From NCBI GenBank assembly GCA_015056865.1, contig SVFM01000001.1, positions 1 to 64,000 of the forward strand: a stretch of DNA of 64,000 nt, given 5' to 3'. Position 1 is the first letter of the stretch. Each line of letters begins with the position of its first letter. Positions 32,278 through 41,050 of the stretch are shown here, in pieces. The notes under the pieces are model-generated. The model was not told the origin of the DNA, ran no database searches, and worked only from the letters and a program-made list of their open reading frames with translations. The position numbers and the translations under genes are program-made. Origin of the DNA: Lachnospiraceae bacterium. GTDB lineage: Bacteria > Bacillota > Clostridia > Lachnospirales > Lachnospiraceae.

Positions 32278-33669
32278 ATGGATTTGACAGATATCAGAGA
32301 TTTATATCGGGACAGAGAAAAATATATTGGCAAAAAGGTGACGGTTGGCGGTTGGGTGAGAAGCAACCGTGATTCCAAGACTTTTGGCTTTATGGTACTT
32401 AACGATGGTACTTTCTTTGAGACATTGCAGGTGGTATATGGCGATGGACTGGCAAATTTCCCTGTGCTGGCAAAATTGAATGTGGGCAGTGCTGTGGTGG
32501 TCACAGGTACCATTGTTGAAACGCCCCAGGCAAAGCAGCCTTTTGAGATGCAGGCAGAAGAAGTGCTGGTAGAAGGTTTCTCTTCCGCAGACTATCCTCT
32601 GCAGAAAAAGCGCCATAGTTTTGAGTATTTAAGAACCATCGCACATCTGCGTCCCAGGACAAATACTTTCCAGGCAGTATTTAGAGTGCGTTCCTTGATC
32701 GCTTATGCAATTCATACTTTCTTTATGGAGAGAGGGTTTGTGTATGTGCACACTCCTATCATTACCGGAAGTGATTGCGAGGGTGCAGGAGAAATGTTCC
32801 AGGTAACCACCATGGATATGAATGATCTGCCCAGAACAGAAGATGGCAAGGTGGATTATTCTCAGGACTTCTTTGGAAAACCCACAAATCTGACAGTGAG
32901 CGGCCAGCTGAATGTGGAAACCTATGCGTTTGCTTTTAAGAATGTATATACCTTTGGACCTACCTTCCGTGCAGAAAATTCCAACACCACCCGTCATGCG
33001 GCTGAGTTTTGGATGATCGAGCCGGAGATGGCTTTTGCGGATCTGAAGGATGATATGATCTTGGCAGAGTCTATGCTGAAGTTTGTTATCCGCTATGTGC
33101 TGGAGCACGCACCGGAGGAGATGAAGTTCTTCAACGAATTTATTGATAAGGGACTGATCGAGAGACTGGAGCATGTGGTAAATTCAGACTTTGGTCATGT
33201 GACTTATACGGAGGCTATTGAGATTCTGGAGAAACACAATGACGAGTTTGATTATAAAGTATTCTGGGGCTGTGATCTGCAGACGGAGCATGAGAGATAC
33301 CTGACGGAGAAGGAGTTCAAACGTCCTGTGTTTGTTACCGATTATCCCAAGGAGATCAAGGCCTTTTATATGAAGCTCAACGAGGACGGCAAGACTGTTG
33401 CTGCGATGGACTGTCTGGTGCCCGGCATCGGGGAGATCATCGGTGGCAGCCAGCGCGAGGATAAGCTGGAGGTACTGGAAGCGCGTATGGAGGAGCTTGG
33501 TCTGGCCAAGGCAGATTATGATTTTTATCTGGATCTAAGAAGGTACGGATCCGTGCGTCACGCCGGATTTGGTCTGGGGTTTGAGAGATGTGTCATGTAC
33601 CTGACAGGTATGGGCAACATCCGGGATGTGCTTCCATTCCCCAGAACCGTAAACAACTGTGAACTGTAA
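32278..33669 (+). CDS. asnS: Asparaginyl-tRNA synthetase
   Basis: 463 residues, class IIb. An N-terminal OB fold ([27 protein letters not shown]) binds the anticodon. The catalytic core has the [15 protein letters not shown] motif 2 and the [15 protein letters not shown] motif 3. NRDS and the absence of aspartate-specific features favour AsnRS over AspRS. The presence of asnS implies direct charging of tRNA-Asn. It is 13 bp after the FKBP lipoprotein gene. Confidence 0.95.
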   Translation: MDLTDIRDLYRDREKYIGKKVTVGGWVRSNRDSKTFGFMVLNDGTFFETLQVVYGDGLANFPVLAKLNVGSAVVVTGTIVETPQAKQPFEMQAEEVLVEGFSSADYPLQKKRHSFEYLRTIAHLRPRTNTFQAVFRVRSLIAYAIHTFFMERGFVYVHTPIITGSDCEGAGEMFQVTTMDMNDLPRTEDGKVDYSQDFFGKPTNLTVSGQLNVETYAFAFKNVYTFGPTFRAENSNTTRHAAEFWMIEPEMAFADLKDDMILAESMLKFVIRYVLEHAPEEMKFFNEFIDKGLIERLEHVVNSDFGHVTYTEAIEILEKHNDEFDYKVFWGCDLQTEHERYLTEKEFKRPVFVTDYPKEIKAFYMKLNEDGKTVAAMDCLVPGIGEIIGGSQREDKLEVLEARMEELGLAKADYDFYLDLRRYGSVRHAGFGLGFERCVMYLTGMGNIRDVLPFPRTVNNCEL

Positions 33670-33688
33670 AACTGTGATCTAAGATTGG

Positions 33689-34912
33689 ATGGGGTACATG
33701 TACAAAACACTTTGGGGGAAAATCAGAAAAGCGGGAAACTGTGGACTGGCATTGACACTGGCAGCTGTTATGGTTATGCCGGTAGGCGCAACTACAATTT
33801 CAGGGTTGCAGCAATTGATCAGTGAACAGCAGAAAGAACTGGATAAACTGAATGAAAACATCGGAGACTGGGAGGATGCCCAGGATCTGTTGGAGGAAGA
33901 GATCAGTGATCTGGATGCGGAACTGCTCAATACCATGACGGTCATCGGCCTTTTGGAAGATGATATTGTTGCCAAGCAGGAGGAAATTAAGATTGCACAG
34001 GCAGAATATGAGGTTGCCAAAGAAACCGAAAGTCAGCAGTATGAGGCCATGAAGATCCGCATACAGATGATGTATGAGGCAGGAAATATCTCATACCTGG
34101 AGTCTTTCCTTGCCGCATCCGGTTTTGGGGATATGCTCAACCGTGCCAGCAACATAGAGGCTTTGTACGAATACGATCAGAAACTGTGGGATGCGTATAT
34201 CTTGCAGAAAGAAACTGTGGCAGCGCTCAAGGCTGGGCTGGAAGAAGATAGGGCCGCATTGGAGGCGGACAAGGCCAGTCTGAATGAGCAGAAGGTTTAT
34301 CTGGATGGGCTTTTGGCAAAGAAAAAGGCTGAGTCCGATAATTTTGAAGCCCAAATATCCAAGGCGAAACAGGAGGCCGCTGCTTACAAGAAGAAGATCC
34401 AGCAGGAGCAGGCCCAGATCAAGAAGTTAGAGGAGGCTGAACGCAAGCGTTTGGAGGAGGAGCGTCGCAGGCAGGAGGAAGAACGGCGCAGACAGGAAGC
34501 GGCAAACGGCAATTATGTGGTAACCAAGTTTGATACCAGCATCATTGATAATGCCAGCGGAAGCGAACTGGGCAAGAAAATTGCTAAGTATGCCTGCCAG
34601 TACATTGGCAATCCCTATGTCTACGGAGGCACCAGCTTGACCAATGGAGCGGACTGTTCCGGCTTTACCTATCGTATTTATTACAATTTTGGTTACACCC
34701 TACCCAGAACTTCTTTCCAACAAAGAAGTGCCGGCAAAGCTGTGGAATATGCCAATGCCCAGCCGGGTGACCTGATCTGTTACGATGGACATGTGGGAAT
34801 GTATATTGGTGGGGGTTACATAGTTCATGCCAGCAGTCCCAGATCCGGCATCAAGGTCAGCAAGGCAACCTATCGTGAGATCCTGGCAGTCAGGAGAATT
34901 CTGGATAATTGA
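33689..34912 (+). CDS. Secreted NlpC/P60 peptidoglycan hydrolase with coiled coil
   Basis: 407 residues. The signal peptide ends near MPVGATT; residues 40-270 form a long coiled coil ending in a Glu/Arg-rich stretch (EEERRRQEEERRRQE). The C-terminal NlpC/P60 domain has catalytic Cys323 (GADCSGFTY) and His in DGHVGMYIGGGYIVHAS. It would cleave the cell-wall peptide, usually between D-Glu and the diamino acid, during separation or growth. Coiled-coil P60 enzymes of this layout are often gated by FtsEX-like systems. The ATG three codons in (33698) is an alternative start. Confidence 0.9.
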   Translation: MGYMYKTLWGKIRKAGNCGLALTLAAVMVMPVGATTISGLQQLISEQQKELDKLNENIGDWEDAQDLLEEEISDLDAELLNTMTVIGLLEDDIVAKQEEIKIAQAEYEVAKETESQQYEAMKIRIQMMYEAGNISYLESFLAASGFGDMLNRASNIEALYEYDQKLWDAYILQKETVAALKAGLEEDRAALEADKASLNEQKVYLDGLLAKKKAESDNFEAQISKAKQEAAAYKKKIQQEQAQIKKLEEAERKRLEEERRRQEEERRRQEAANGNYVVTKFDTSIIDNASGSELGKKIAKYACQYIGNPYVYGGTSLTNGADCSGFTYRIYYNFGYTLPRTSFQQRSAGKAVEYANAQPGDLICYDGHVGMYIGGGYIVHASSPRSGIKVSKATYREILAVRRILDN

Positions 34913-34938
34913 TATGATTACATAGATTAAACAATGAG

Positions 34939-34965
34939 GAAAGGCTTTCAGGCCTTTCTTTTTTT
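34939..34965 (+). terminator. Terminator of the NlpC/P60 gene
   Basis: GAAAGGC/GCCTTTC stem with a 6-nt loop and a run of Ts. Confidence 0.9.
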
Positions 34966-35028
34966 GCTGTATTTGAGATAGAATGCGAGATTGTGCAAAA
35001 ACGTAGTAGGATCGTACAAATGGAAATA

Positions 35029-35057
35029 TTGAATTCAAATAGTGGATTTGATACAAT
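35029..35057 (+). promoter_or_regulatory. Sigma-A promoter of nagA
   Basis: TTGAAT at 35029-35034, 17-bp spacer, TACAAT at 35052-35057; start codon 43 bp downstream. Confidence 0.7.
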
Positions 35058-35099
35058 TAATTCGATCTTTATGTTTTATCAATGGTTTGGAGGTTGAAT

Positions 35100-36242
35100 A
35101 TGAAGGCTGTTGTAAATGGAAAAATTATTTTAAAAGACCGGATCGTGGAGGATAGTGCTCTTTTATTTACCGATGTGATAGAAGGGATTGTGCCTGCGGA
35201 CAAGATCCCTTGTGAGGCGCAGGTGGTGGATGCCTGTGGTGGTTATGTGGCACCGGGTTTGATCGACCTGCACATTCACGGGTATCTGGGCAAGGACACC
35301 TGCGATGGGGATCCGGAGAGTATCCGCACCATGTCTAAGGGGTTATTGGCCAATGGTGTCACAGGATATCTGCCCACTACCATGACAGAGGATATGAAGG
35401 TGATTCGTCGGGCACTGGAGGTGTGCCGGGATCTGAAGGAAGAGAGTAAGACCTGGGAGGGCAGCACGATTTTGGGCTGCCATGCAGAGGGGCCTTTTAT
35501 CAGCGAGAGTAAAAAAGGTGCCCAGGATCCTAAATACATACTGAAGCCGGATGCGGATTTCGTGAAGGAATACGCGGATATCATCCGCATTATTACTTTG
35601 GCGCCGGAGATGGATACGGAGGATTTCGCAGCAATTCGGGAAATGTGCCGGGATACGGATGTGGTGGTTTCTATGGGTCATACCTCAGCGGATTATGCCA
35701 CGGCCATGGCCAGTACCCAGGTGGGGGTTTCTCATGTAACCCATCTGTTCAATGCGATGACACCCCTGGCCCATCGGGCTCCCGGTGTGGTAGCTGCGGC
35801 TTTTAACAGTGATGTGAGCTGTGAACTGATCGTGGATGCTTTTCACGTGGATCCCAGTTTATATGATATGTTGTGGAAACTGAAAGGTAGGAAGCTTTGC
35901 TTTATTACGGATTGCCTGCCTGCAGGAGGACTGCCGGAGGGAGAGTACACCCTGGGTGGTCAGAAGATCATTTATCGCGGTGTTGTCTGCCGCTTGGAGG
36001 ACGGCACGGTGGCAGGAAGCGTGCTGCATCTTAACAAGGGTGTATGGAATGTATATACGAATTCTACCATTCCTCTGTGGGAGTGCGTGAATGGTGCCTC
36101 TTTAAATCCTGCAACTACGCTTGGGATTGCTCACAGAAAGGGTTCTATCGAGGTGGGCAAGGATGCAGATATCATCATTACGGACCAAGAATTTAATGTG
36201 CAGAAAACCATGATTGGAGGAGAAATCAGATATGAAGCTTAA
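35100..36242 (+). CDS. nagA: N-acetylglucosamine-6-phosphate deacetylase
   Basis: 380 residues of the amidohydrolase fold. It removes acetate from GlcNAc-6-P, feeding amino-sugar catabolism and wall recycling. DLHIHGYLGKDTCDG supplies the HxH pair; HAEGPFI, the MGHTSADY and HLFNAMTPLAHR segments and TDCLPAGG complete the site. The ATG at 35100 has TGGAGG at 6 bp. The gene overlaps the ROK-type sugar kinase by 11 bp, which fits amino-sugar use. Confidence 0.93.
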   Translation: MKAVVNGKIILKDRIVEDSALLFTDVIEGIVPADKIPCEAQVVDACGGYVAPGLIDLHIHGYLGKDTCDGDPESIRTMSKGLLANGVTGYLPTTMTEDMKVIRRALEVCRDLKEESKTWEGSTILGCHAEGPFISESKKGAQDPKYILKPDADFVKEYADIIRIITLAPEMDTEDFAAIREMCRDTDVVVSMGHTSADYATAMASTQVGVSHVTHLFNAMTPLAHRAPGVVAAAFNSDVSCELIVDAFHVDPSLYDMLWKLKGRKLCFITDCLPAGGLPEGEYTLGGQKIIYRGVVCRLEDGTVAGSVLHLNKGVWNVYTNSTIPLWECVNGASLNPATTLGIAHRKGSIEVGKDADIIITDQEFNVQKTMIGGEIRYEA

Positions 36243-37611
36243 AGTAAATGCGAAATTAGATCCACAGTTTCAGCCCCTGGCGTTGGTTTGTCGCGAAATG
36301 CGCCAGGCTACCCGGGAAGATGGCCAGGATCTGGTCATTGCCATAGAGAGAAACAAGGGCTATGTTACCAGTTATAAGACCAGAATCTTTCGGGATGGCA
36401 CCGGCCACGATGAGGAAAACTTCCGTTTTGTGGAGAGAATGGTAAAATCCCTGCTTTGGGTCGCTGGCGGATTTAAGGTGATCATCGCAGGCAGTGATAC
36501 TGTAGGTAATAAGATCAAGGAAGCCTATACCCATGGGGGTCTTCGGGATTTTGATGTAAAATTTATGGAACGGGTATACGAGACTGATTTTCAGGTGGTA
36601 GTGTGCGATATGGAGGAGGTTCCTGCAGACAAGTCTGCTGCTGCACCTATCGGACGTCACTTGGACGGATGTCGCATCGGTTTTGACGCCGGCGGAAGTG
36701 ATCGGAAGGTAAGCGCCGTGATCGACGGTGAGAGTGTATATTCTGAGGAAGTCGTCTGGTTCCCCAAGACCAATTCCGATCCTGAATATCATTATCAGGG
36801 AATTTTGGACGCGATGAAGACGGCTGCTTCCAAGATGCCCAGAGTGGATGCCATCGGTGTGTCCAGCGCAGGTGTCTACATAGATAACCGTATCATGGTT
36901 GCTTCCCTGTTCTTGAAGGTGAGCGATGAAGACTTTGACAAAAAAGTGAAAAATATGTATCTTGATGTGGCAAAAGAATTGGGAGAGAATATACCCATTG
37001 AAGTGGCAAACGACGGGGATGTAACTGCTCTTGCAGGCGCTATGGATCTGAATGCCAACGCTGTGCTTGGTATTGCTATGGGTACTTCTGAAGCCGGCGG
37101 ATACGTGGATCCTCAGGGAAATATCACCGGCTGGCTCAACGAGTTGGCTTTTGTTCCCGTAGATTTCTGTCAGGACGCCATGGTGGATGAGTGGTCCGGA
37201 GATTATGGATGTGGCGTGAAATACTTTTCACAGGACGCAGTCATCAAACTTGCACCGGCCGCCGGAATCCAGCTGGATGAAGCTCTTTCCCCTGCAGAGA
37301 AGCTGAAGGTGGTTCAGGGATTGATGAAGGAAGGCCATGAAGGTGCGGCAGCGATCTACGATACGATTGGTGCATACTTTGGATATGCCATAGCTTTCTA
37401 CAGCGAGTTCTATGAGATCGATCATGTATTGATCATGGGACGTGTTACCTCCGGTGAGGGCGGGGTGATCCTGTTGGAGAGAGCGCAGGAGGTTTTGGAC
37501 AAGGAGTTCCCGGAGCTGGCAGCCAGAGTACAGCTACACATTCCTGATGAGAATTCCCGCAGAGTGGGCCAGTCTGTGGCAGCAGCCAGCTTGCCGGAAA
37601 TGAGGAAGTAA
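36232..37611 (+). CDS. ROK-like sugar kinase with N-terminal extension
   Basis: 459 residues, longer than the usual 290-320. About 145 N-terminal residues of unknown fold precede the actin-like ATPase core, seen from RIGFDAGGSDRKVSAVI. VDAIGVSSAG, VANDGDVTALAGA, IAMGTSEAGGY and a late HVLIMGRVTSGEGG follow the ROK pattern. The ROK zinc motif (CxCGxxGCxE) is not seen; only GDYGCGVKYF lies there. Overlap with nagA suggests phosphorylation of an amino sugar such as GlcNAc or ManNAc; the substrate is inferred. TGGAGGAG precedes the ATG. Confidence 0.78.
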   Translation: MKLKVNAKLDPQFQPLALVCREMRQATREDGQDLVIAIERNKGYVTSYKTRIFRDGTGHDEENFRFVERMVKSLLWVAGGFKVIIAGSDTVGNKIKEAYTHGGLRDFDVKFMERVYETDFQVVVCDMEEVPADKSAAAPIGRHLDGCRIGFDAGGSDRKVSAVIDGESVYSEEVVWFPKTNSDPEYHYQGILDAMKTAASKMPRVDAIGVSSAGVYIDNRIMVASLFLKVSDEDFDKKVKNMYLDVAKELGENIPIEVANDGDVTALAGAMDLNANAVLGIAMGTSEAGGYVDPQGNITGWLNELAFVPVDFCQDAMVDEWSGDYGCGVKYFSQDAVIKLAPAAGIQLDEALSPAEKLKVVQGLMKEGHEGAAAIYDTIGAYFGYAIAFYSEFYEIDHVLIMGRVTSGEGGVILLERAQEVLDKEFPELAARVQLHIPDENSRRVGQSVAAASLPEMRK

Positions 37612-37661
37612 TCAGAAATTAGCAACATTTTACTTTCAAATAGATAAGGAATAGATCAGAG

Positions 37662-37686
37662 CACTCCCGGTACAAAGCCGGGAGTG
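37662..37686. terminator. Hairpin between convergent nagA-ROK operon and acyltransferase gene
   Basis: CACTCCCGG and CCGGGAGTG form a 9-bp stem with a 7-nt loop. Neither side has a strong T-run, so termination may be moderate. Confidence 0.7.
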
Positions 37687-37707
37687 TATTGTAATTGTAA
37701 TATCCCT

Positions 37708-38733
37708 TTAGGGTTTGTCGCACAATGCATAAATCTTTTTAATGATCCATTTTGTAATCGGCGTCTCAATGAAATAAAATATTAATCCCACTCCACTACA
37801 CACCAGTAGGTTCATACCCAATAGTGCGGCTCTATTATGGATATACTTTTCAAGATACCATGAACCAAAACCGTACCACACCATCTGTGTCAGGAAAATA
37901 TTGTAGGAAGCTTTTCCGATAATCTCCAGTGGCATAAATCTGCAATTTTTCACCTTTTTTATTAGCAGGAAAATAATTGGAATCATATATAGGCACCCAA
38001 TAAATGACGTACCACTCCAATGAATAATGATTATGGGTGAATAGCCTAAATAAGTAACGCCAACTATAAAAGCAATACCAATCAGGCATAACGCAAATCC
38101 GGTTTTGAATTTCATTCTAGCCGCTTCTGATGCCATATAACATCCTGCTGCAATAATGAATATATATCTGAATACCAGCAGACGATAGAAATTTCCATCC
38201 ATTGCATACGCCCTTTGCAGCAATTCATATATTGCATTTATGGCAAAGCAAATAATCATACCCTTATGGCTATACTTTTTTATAATAAAATAGATTATCG
38301 GGTATAAAAAGATAAATTGGATCATCAATGGATAATAATAACTTCCCAAGCCAAGTCCGCCTCGAAAGAAGCAAAATACCCATTCCAAATAATTATCTCT
38401 GTTAATGATAATGTTTCCCACAGCAGATAAATAGATCAATTCAGAAATGTAAACCACCAAAAAAGGAAAGGTATATCGGATTAATTTATTCACGATGTTC
38501 CTGGGTAAATAAGCTTCACTAAGACAATGAATGCCCTGCTTTTTGTAGGAGATGGCATAAACATAACCCGAAATAATCATAAACAGCGGTACTGCAGTTT
38601 CAATCCAGAACGGAAACAGGAATTTGACTCTTTCTGCATCCGTCCATGGAAAATGTGTTATTATAATAAAAATGGCACCGATCCCTTTTAATACATCTAT
38701 GAAATTATTGTATTTAGTTTGTTCTTTATCCAT
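37708..38733 (-). CDS. Membrane acyltransferase 3 family protein
   Basis: 341 residues, about ten membrane helices. The N-terminal FIDVLKGIGAIFIIITHFPW has the family's catalytic His within an I..TH motif, followed by PLFMIISGYVYA. Members transfer acetyl or other acyl groups to surface carbohydrates or peptidoglycan. It is AT-rich relative to its neighbours and stands alone between a terminator and spoIIID, which may indicate acquisition. Confidence 0.85.
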   Translation of the reverse strand: MDKEQTKYNNFIDVLKGIGAIFIIITHFPWTDAERVKFLFPFWIETAVPLFMIISGYVYAISYKKQGIHCLSEAYLPRNIVNKLIRYTFPFLVVYISELIYLSAVGNIIINRDNYLEWVFCFFRGGLGLGSYYYPLMIQFIFLYPIIYFIIKKYSHKGMIICFAINAIYELLQRAYAMDGNFYRLLVFRYIFIIAAGCYMASEAARMKFKTGFALCLIGIAFIVGVTYLGYSPIIIIHWSGTSFIGCLYMIPIIFLLIKKVKNCRFMPLEIIGKASYNIFLTQMVWYGFGSWYLEKYIHNRAALLGMNLLVCSGVGLIFYFIETPITKWIIKKIYALCDKP

Positions 38734-38870
38734 ATTCTTAGCTCCTGTATGTAGGATATAGTCATTACTTTTTTATTATACCAAAATATCATGAGAGCGC
38801 AACTTGAAATGGGCTTTTATCTTTTCTATACAAAGCATGGCCGGAAATGAACTGCGCAATAACACTCTTG

Positions 38871-38899
38871 TAATATCCCTGCAGAATTTATCATACAAT
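38871..38899 (+). promoter_or_regulatory. Sigma-E-type promoter of spoIIID
   Basis: TAATAT (38871-38876), 15-bp spacer and CATACAAT (38892-38899) match the mother-cell sigma-E consensus (ATA -35, CATACAnT -10). The start codon is 28 bp downstream. Confidence 0.75.
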
Positions 38900-38927
38900 G
38901 TACAAAAGTATTCTGAGGGGATTTCTT

Positions 38928-39182
38928 TTGAAGGATTATATCGAGGAGCGTGCCATCAGCATTGCAAATTATATCATCGATTATAATGCCACCGTGCGGC
39001 AGACAGCCAAGGCATTTGGGGTAAGCAAATCTACGGTACATAAAGACGTGACGGACAGACTGGCGCAAGTGAACCCCGGACTTGCAAAGCAGGCGCGCAA
39101 GGTACTGGACATCAATAAATCGGAAAGACACATCAGAGGCGGCATGGCCACAAAAGAAAAATATCAACATCAGCAGTCTTAG
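38928..39182 (+). CDS. spoIIID: Sporulation transcription factor SpoIIID
   Basis: 84 residues. It starts (TTG)KDYIEERAISIANYII and has the helix-turn-helix ATVRQTAKAFGVSKSTVHKDVT followed by NPGLAKQARKVLDINKSERHIRGG, diagnostic of SpoIIID. This factor switches mother-cell genes on and off under sigma-E. The TTG at 38928 is chosen because of GAGGGG at 7 bp and because homologues begin at this position. Its own sigma-E-type promoter supports the call. Confidence 0.95.
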   Translation: MKDYIEERAISIANYIIDYNATVRQTAKAFGVSKSTVHKDVTDRLAQVNPGLAKQARKVLDINKSERHIRGGMATKEKYQHQQS

Positions 39183-39213
39183 GATTATCGGATAAAGTGT
39201 ATCACTGCGCAGT

Positions 39214-39249
39214 AAGTGCCTGGGAAGCTTGGCTTCGCAGGCACTTTTG
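39214..39249 (+). terminator. Terminator of spoIIID
   Basis: AAGTGCCTG pairs with CAGGCACTT around an inner AAGC/GCTT, then TTGTCT. Confidence 0.75.
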
Positions 39250-39337
39250 TCTCGATCATTCCAACAAAATAATTTTGACATCAAACCTTGCAGGGAATAT
39301 AATAAAAAATCATACAGGAAGCAGGAAGGAGAACATT

Positions 39338-40129
39338 ATGGTTACCATAGATCAAGAAAAATGCATTGGGTGTGGACTTTGCGTAGCGGACTGTGTTGCC
39401 TCCAACATCGAGATCAAGGAAGAGCAGGCTCATGTGAAGCGGGAGTGCATGCAATGTGGTCACTGTGTGGCCATCTGTCCGGTGGGTGCGGCATCTATTC
39501 CGGAGTATGATATGGAGGATGTGGAGCAACGTGATGGGACAGGCTGTGGACTGAAACCGGAGGAAGTGCTGCGAGCTATCAAGTTTCGCCGCAGTATCCG
39601 GGATTACAAGCCTGAGAGGGTTAAGAGGCAGGACTTGGAACTGTTGGCTCAGGCAGCCCGGTATACTGCCACCGCGAAAAATAATCAGGAGTGCCTCCTG
39701 GTGTTCGTGCAGGAAGAGCTGGAGGAGTTGAAAAGACAGGTCTGGGGACTTATTGATGCAATGGAGAAGAAAGAGGGAAGACATGTTCCAAGAGAATTGC
39801 TTCCTTACGTGGCCTTTCATCGGCACAGGAAGGCAAATCCCACGGATGATTTCTTGTTTCGAAATGCACCGGCGGTACTGTTTATTGCATCCCAGTGGCC
39901 TCTGGATGCAGGGCTTGCGGCCCAAAATGTTGAGACCATGGCAGTCTCTCTTGGAATGGGAGCATTATATAACGGTTATTTGGGCAGGATTGCTGATGCC
40001 AATGAGGAACTAAAAAAGTGGTTGGGAATTGAGGGCAGGAGTATCAAGGCATGTATGCTGCTTGGATATCCGGCAAGACAGTATGCAAGGTCTGCGCCCA
40101 GAAAGCCGGCTAATGTTATTTGGCGCTGA
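39338..40129 (+). CDS. Ferredoxin-nitroreductase fusion
   Basis: 263 residues. An N-terminal bacterial ferredoxin with two CxxCxxCxxxC sets (CIGCGLCVADC, CMQCGHCVAICP) carries two [4Fe-4S] clusters. From about residue 80 a nitroreductase (FMN) fold follows: FRRSIRDYKPE, AARYTATAKNNQ, NVETMAVSLGMG and a YPARQYAR C-terminus. Such fusions reduce flavins, quinones or nitro compounds with electrons from low-potential donors in anaerobes; substrate unknown. The ATG at 39338 follows AGGAAGGAG. Confidence 0.9.
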   Translation: MVTIDQEKCIGCGLCVADCVASNIEIKEEQAHVKRECMQCGHCVAICPVGAASIPEYDMEDVEQRDGTGCGLKPEEVLRAIKFRRSIRDYKPERVKRQDLELLAQAARYTATAKNNQECLLVFVQEELEELKRQVWGLIDAMEKKEGRHVPRELLPYVAFHRHRKANPTDDFLFRNAPAVLFIASQWPLDAGLAAQNVETMAVSLGMGALYNGYLGRIADANEELKKWLGIEGRSIKACMLLGYPARQYARSAPRKPANVIWR

Positions 40130-40181
40130 GGGAATTTTACCCCTTTACTTTAGTTTGCTATTGTGGTAAAATACCAAAGTG

Positions 40182-40213
40182 CCAGTCTGTGTGCACGCGG
40201 TATTCACAGACTG
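40182..40213 (+). promoter_or_regulatory. Hairpin or operator in the ABC-transporter leader
   Basis: CAGTCTGTG and CACAGACTG, 9 bp perfect inverted repeats with a 13-nt spacer, lie 49 bp before the binding-protein start. There is no T-run, so it may be an operator or a leader structure. Confidence 0.4.
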
Positions 40214-40261
40214 CAGAGAAAATAGTGTAAAATGAGGAAACCGCGTAGAAATGAGGAGATC

Positions 40262-41035
40262 ATGAAAAAGAAAATTGCAATGTTTTTGGCACTGGCTATG
40301 ACAGCAGCCACTGTTCTTACCGGTTGCGGCGACAAGACTATGAAGTATGCTGTAGAGGCAGGTTCCGCAGGTGAGTCTGTAGCAAAGGAAAAAGGCTTTG
40401 AAATCAATTCTGTTTTGACGCAGGCAGATGCCCTGATGGAAGTTGCTTCCGGAACTTCAGATGCAGCAATCATTGATCTGTTGATGGCAGGCGCCATGAT
40501 CGGTGAAGGCACCAGCTATCCCAACCTGAAATATACAGATAAGCTGACCACAGAAGAATACGGTATCGGCTGCAGAAAGGGCTCTGATCTGGCATCTTAT
40601 ATCAATGTGGTTCTGGCTGATACTTATGCAGATGGTTCCATGCTGGAAATTGCAAAGAAATATGGCGTGCAGGAATCCCTGGTAGAGCAGAAGGCATGCG
40701 AGTACAAGGCATCCGAAAAAAGCGATGTAGAATATATTAAAGAAAAAGGCAAGCTGATCGTTGGTATCACTGACTTTGCTCCCATGGACTATCAGGATGA
40801 GAATGGCCAGTGGATTGGTTTCGATGCAGATATGGCTCGTGAAGTAGCAAAGAAGCTGGAAGTTGAGATTGAATTCGTAGTAATCGATTGGGATGCCAAG
40901 ATCATGGAACTGGATTCCAAGAATATCGACGTTGTATGGAATGGTATGACCCTGACTGATGCAGTGAAGGCTGCTATGGAGTGCACCAATGCATATTGCA
41001 ACAATGCACAAGTTGTGGTTGTTCCTGCAAAATAA
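40262..41035 (+). CDS. Amino-acid ABC transporter binding lipoprotein, circularly permuted
   Basis: 257 residues, with signal peptide and lipobox LTGC22. It belongs to the SBP_bac_3 family, but the halves are in the reverse of the normal order. Residues 27-143 are what is normally the C-terminal part (AVEAGSAGES, QADALMEVASGTSDAAIID, EEYGIGCRKGSD, YGVQESLVEQ). After a short linker, residues 154-257 are what is normally the N-terminal part (EYIKEKGKLIVGITDFAPMD, GFDADMAREVAKKL, WNGMTLTD, NNAQVVVVPAK), and the protein ends at the hinge. Total length equals one complete binding protein, so this is a circular permutation rather than a fusion. It should bind a polar amino acid and hand it to the permease encoded downstream. 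Confidence 0.88.
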   Translation: MKKKIAMFLALAMTAATVLTGCGDKTMKYAVEAGSAGESVAKEKGFEINSVLTQADALMEVASGTSDAAIIDLLMAGAMIGEGTSYPNLKYTDKLTTEEYGIGCRKGSDLASYINVVLADTYADGSMLEIAKKYGVQESLVEQKACEYKASEKSDVEYIKEKGKLIVGITDFAPMDYQDENGQWIGFDADMAREVAKKLEVEIEFVVIDWDAKIMELDSKNIDVVWNGMTLTDAVKAAMECTNAYCNNAQVVVVPAK

Positions 41036-41050
41036 TTAAGGAGAAAAGGT

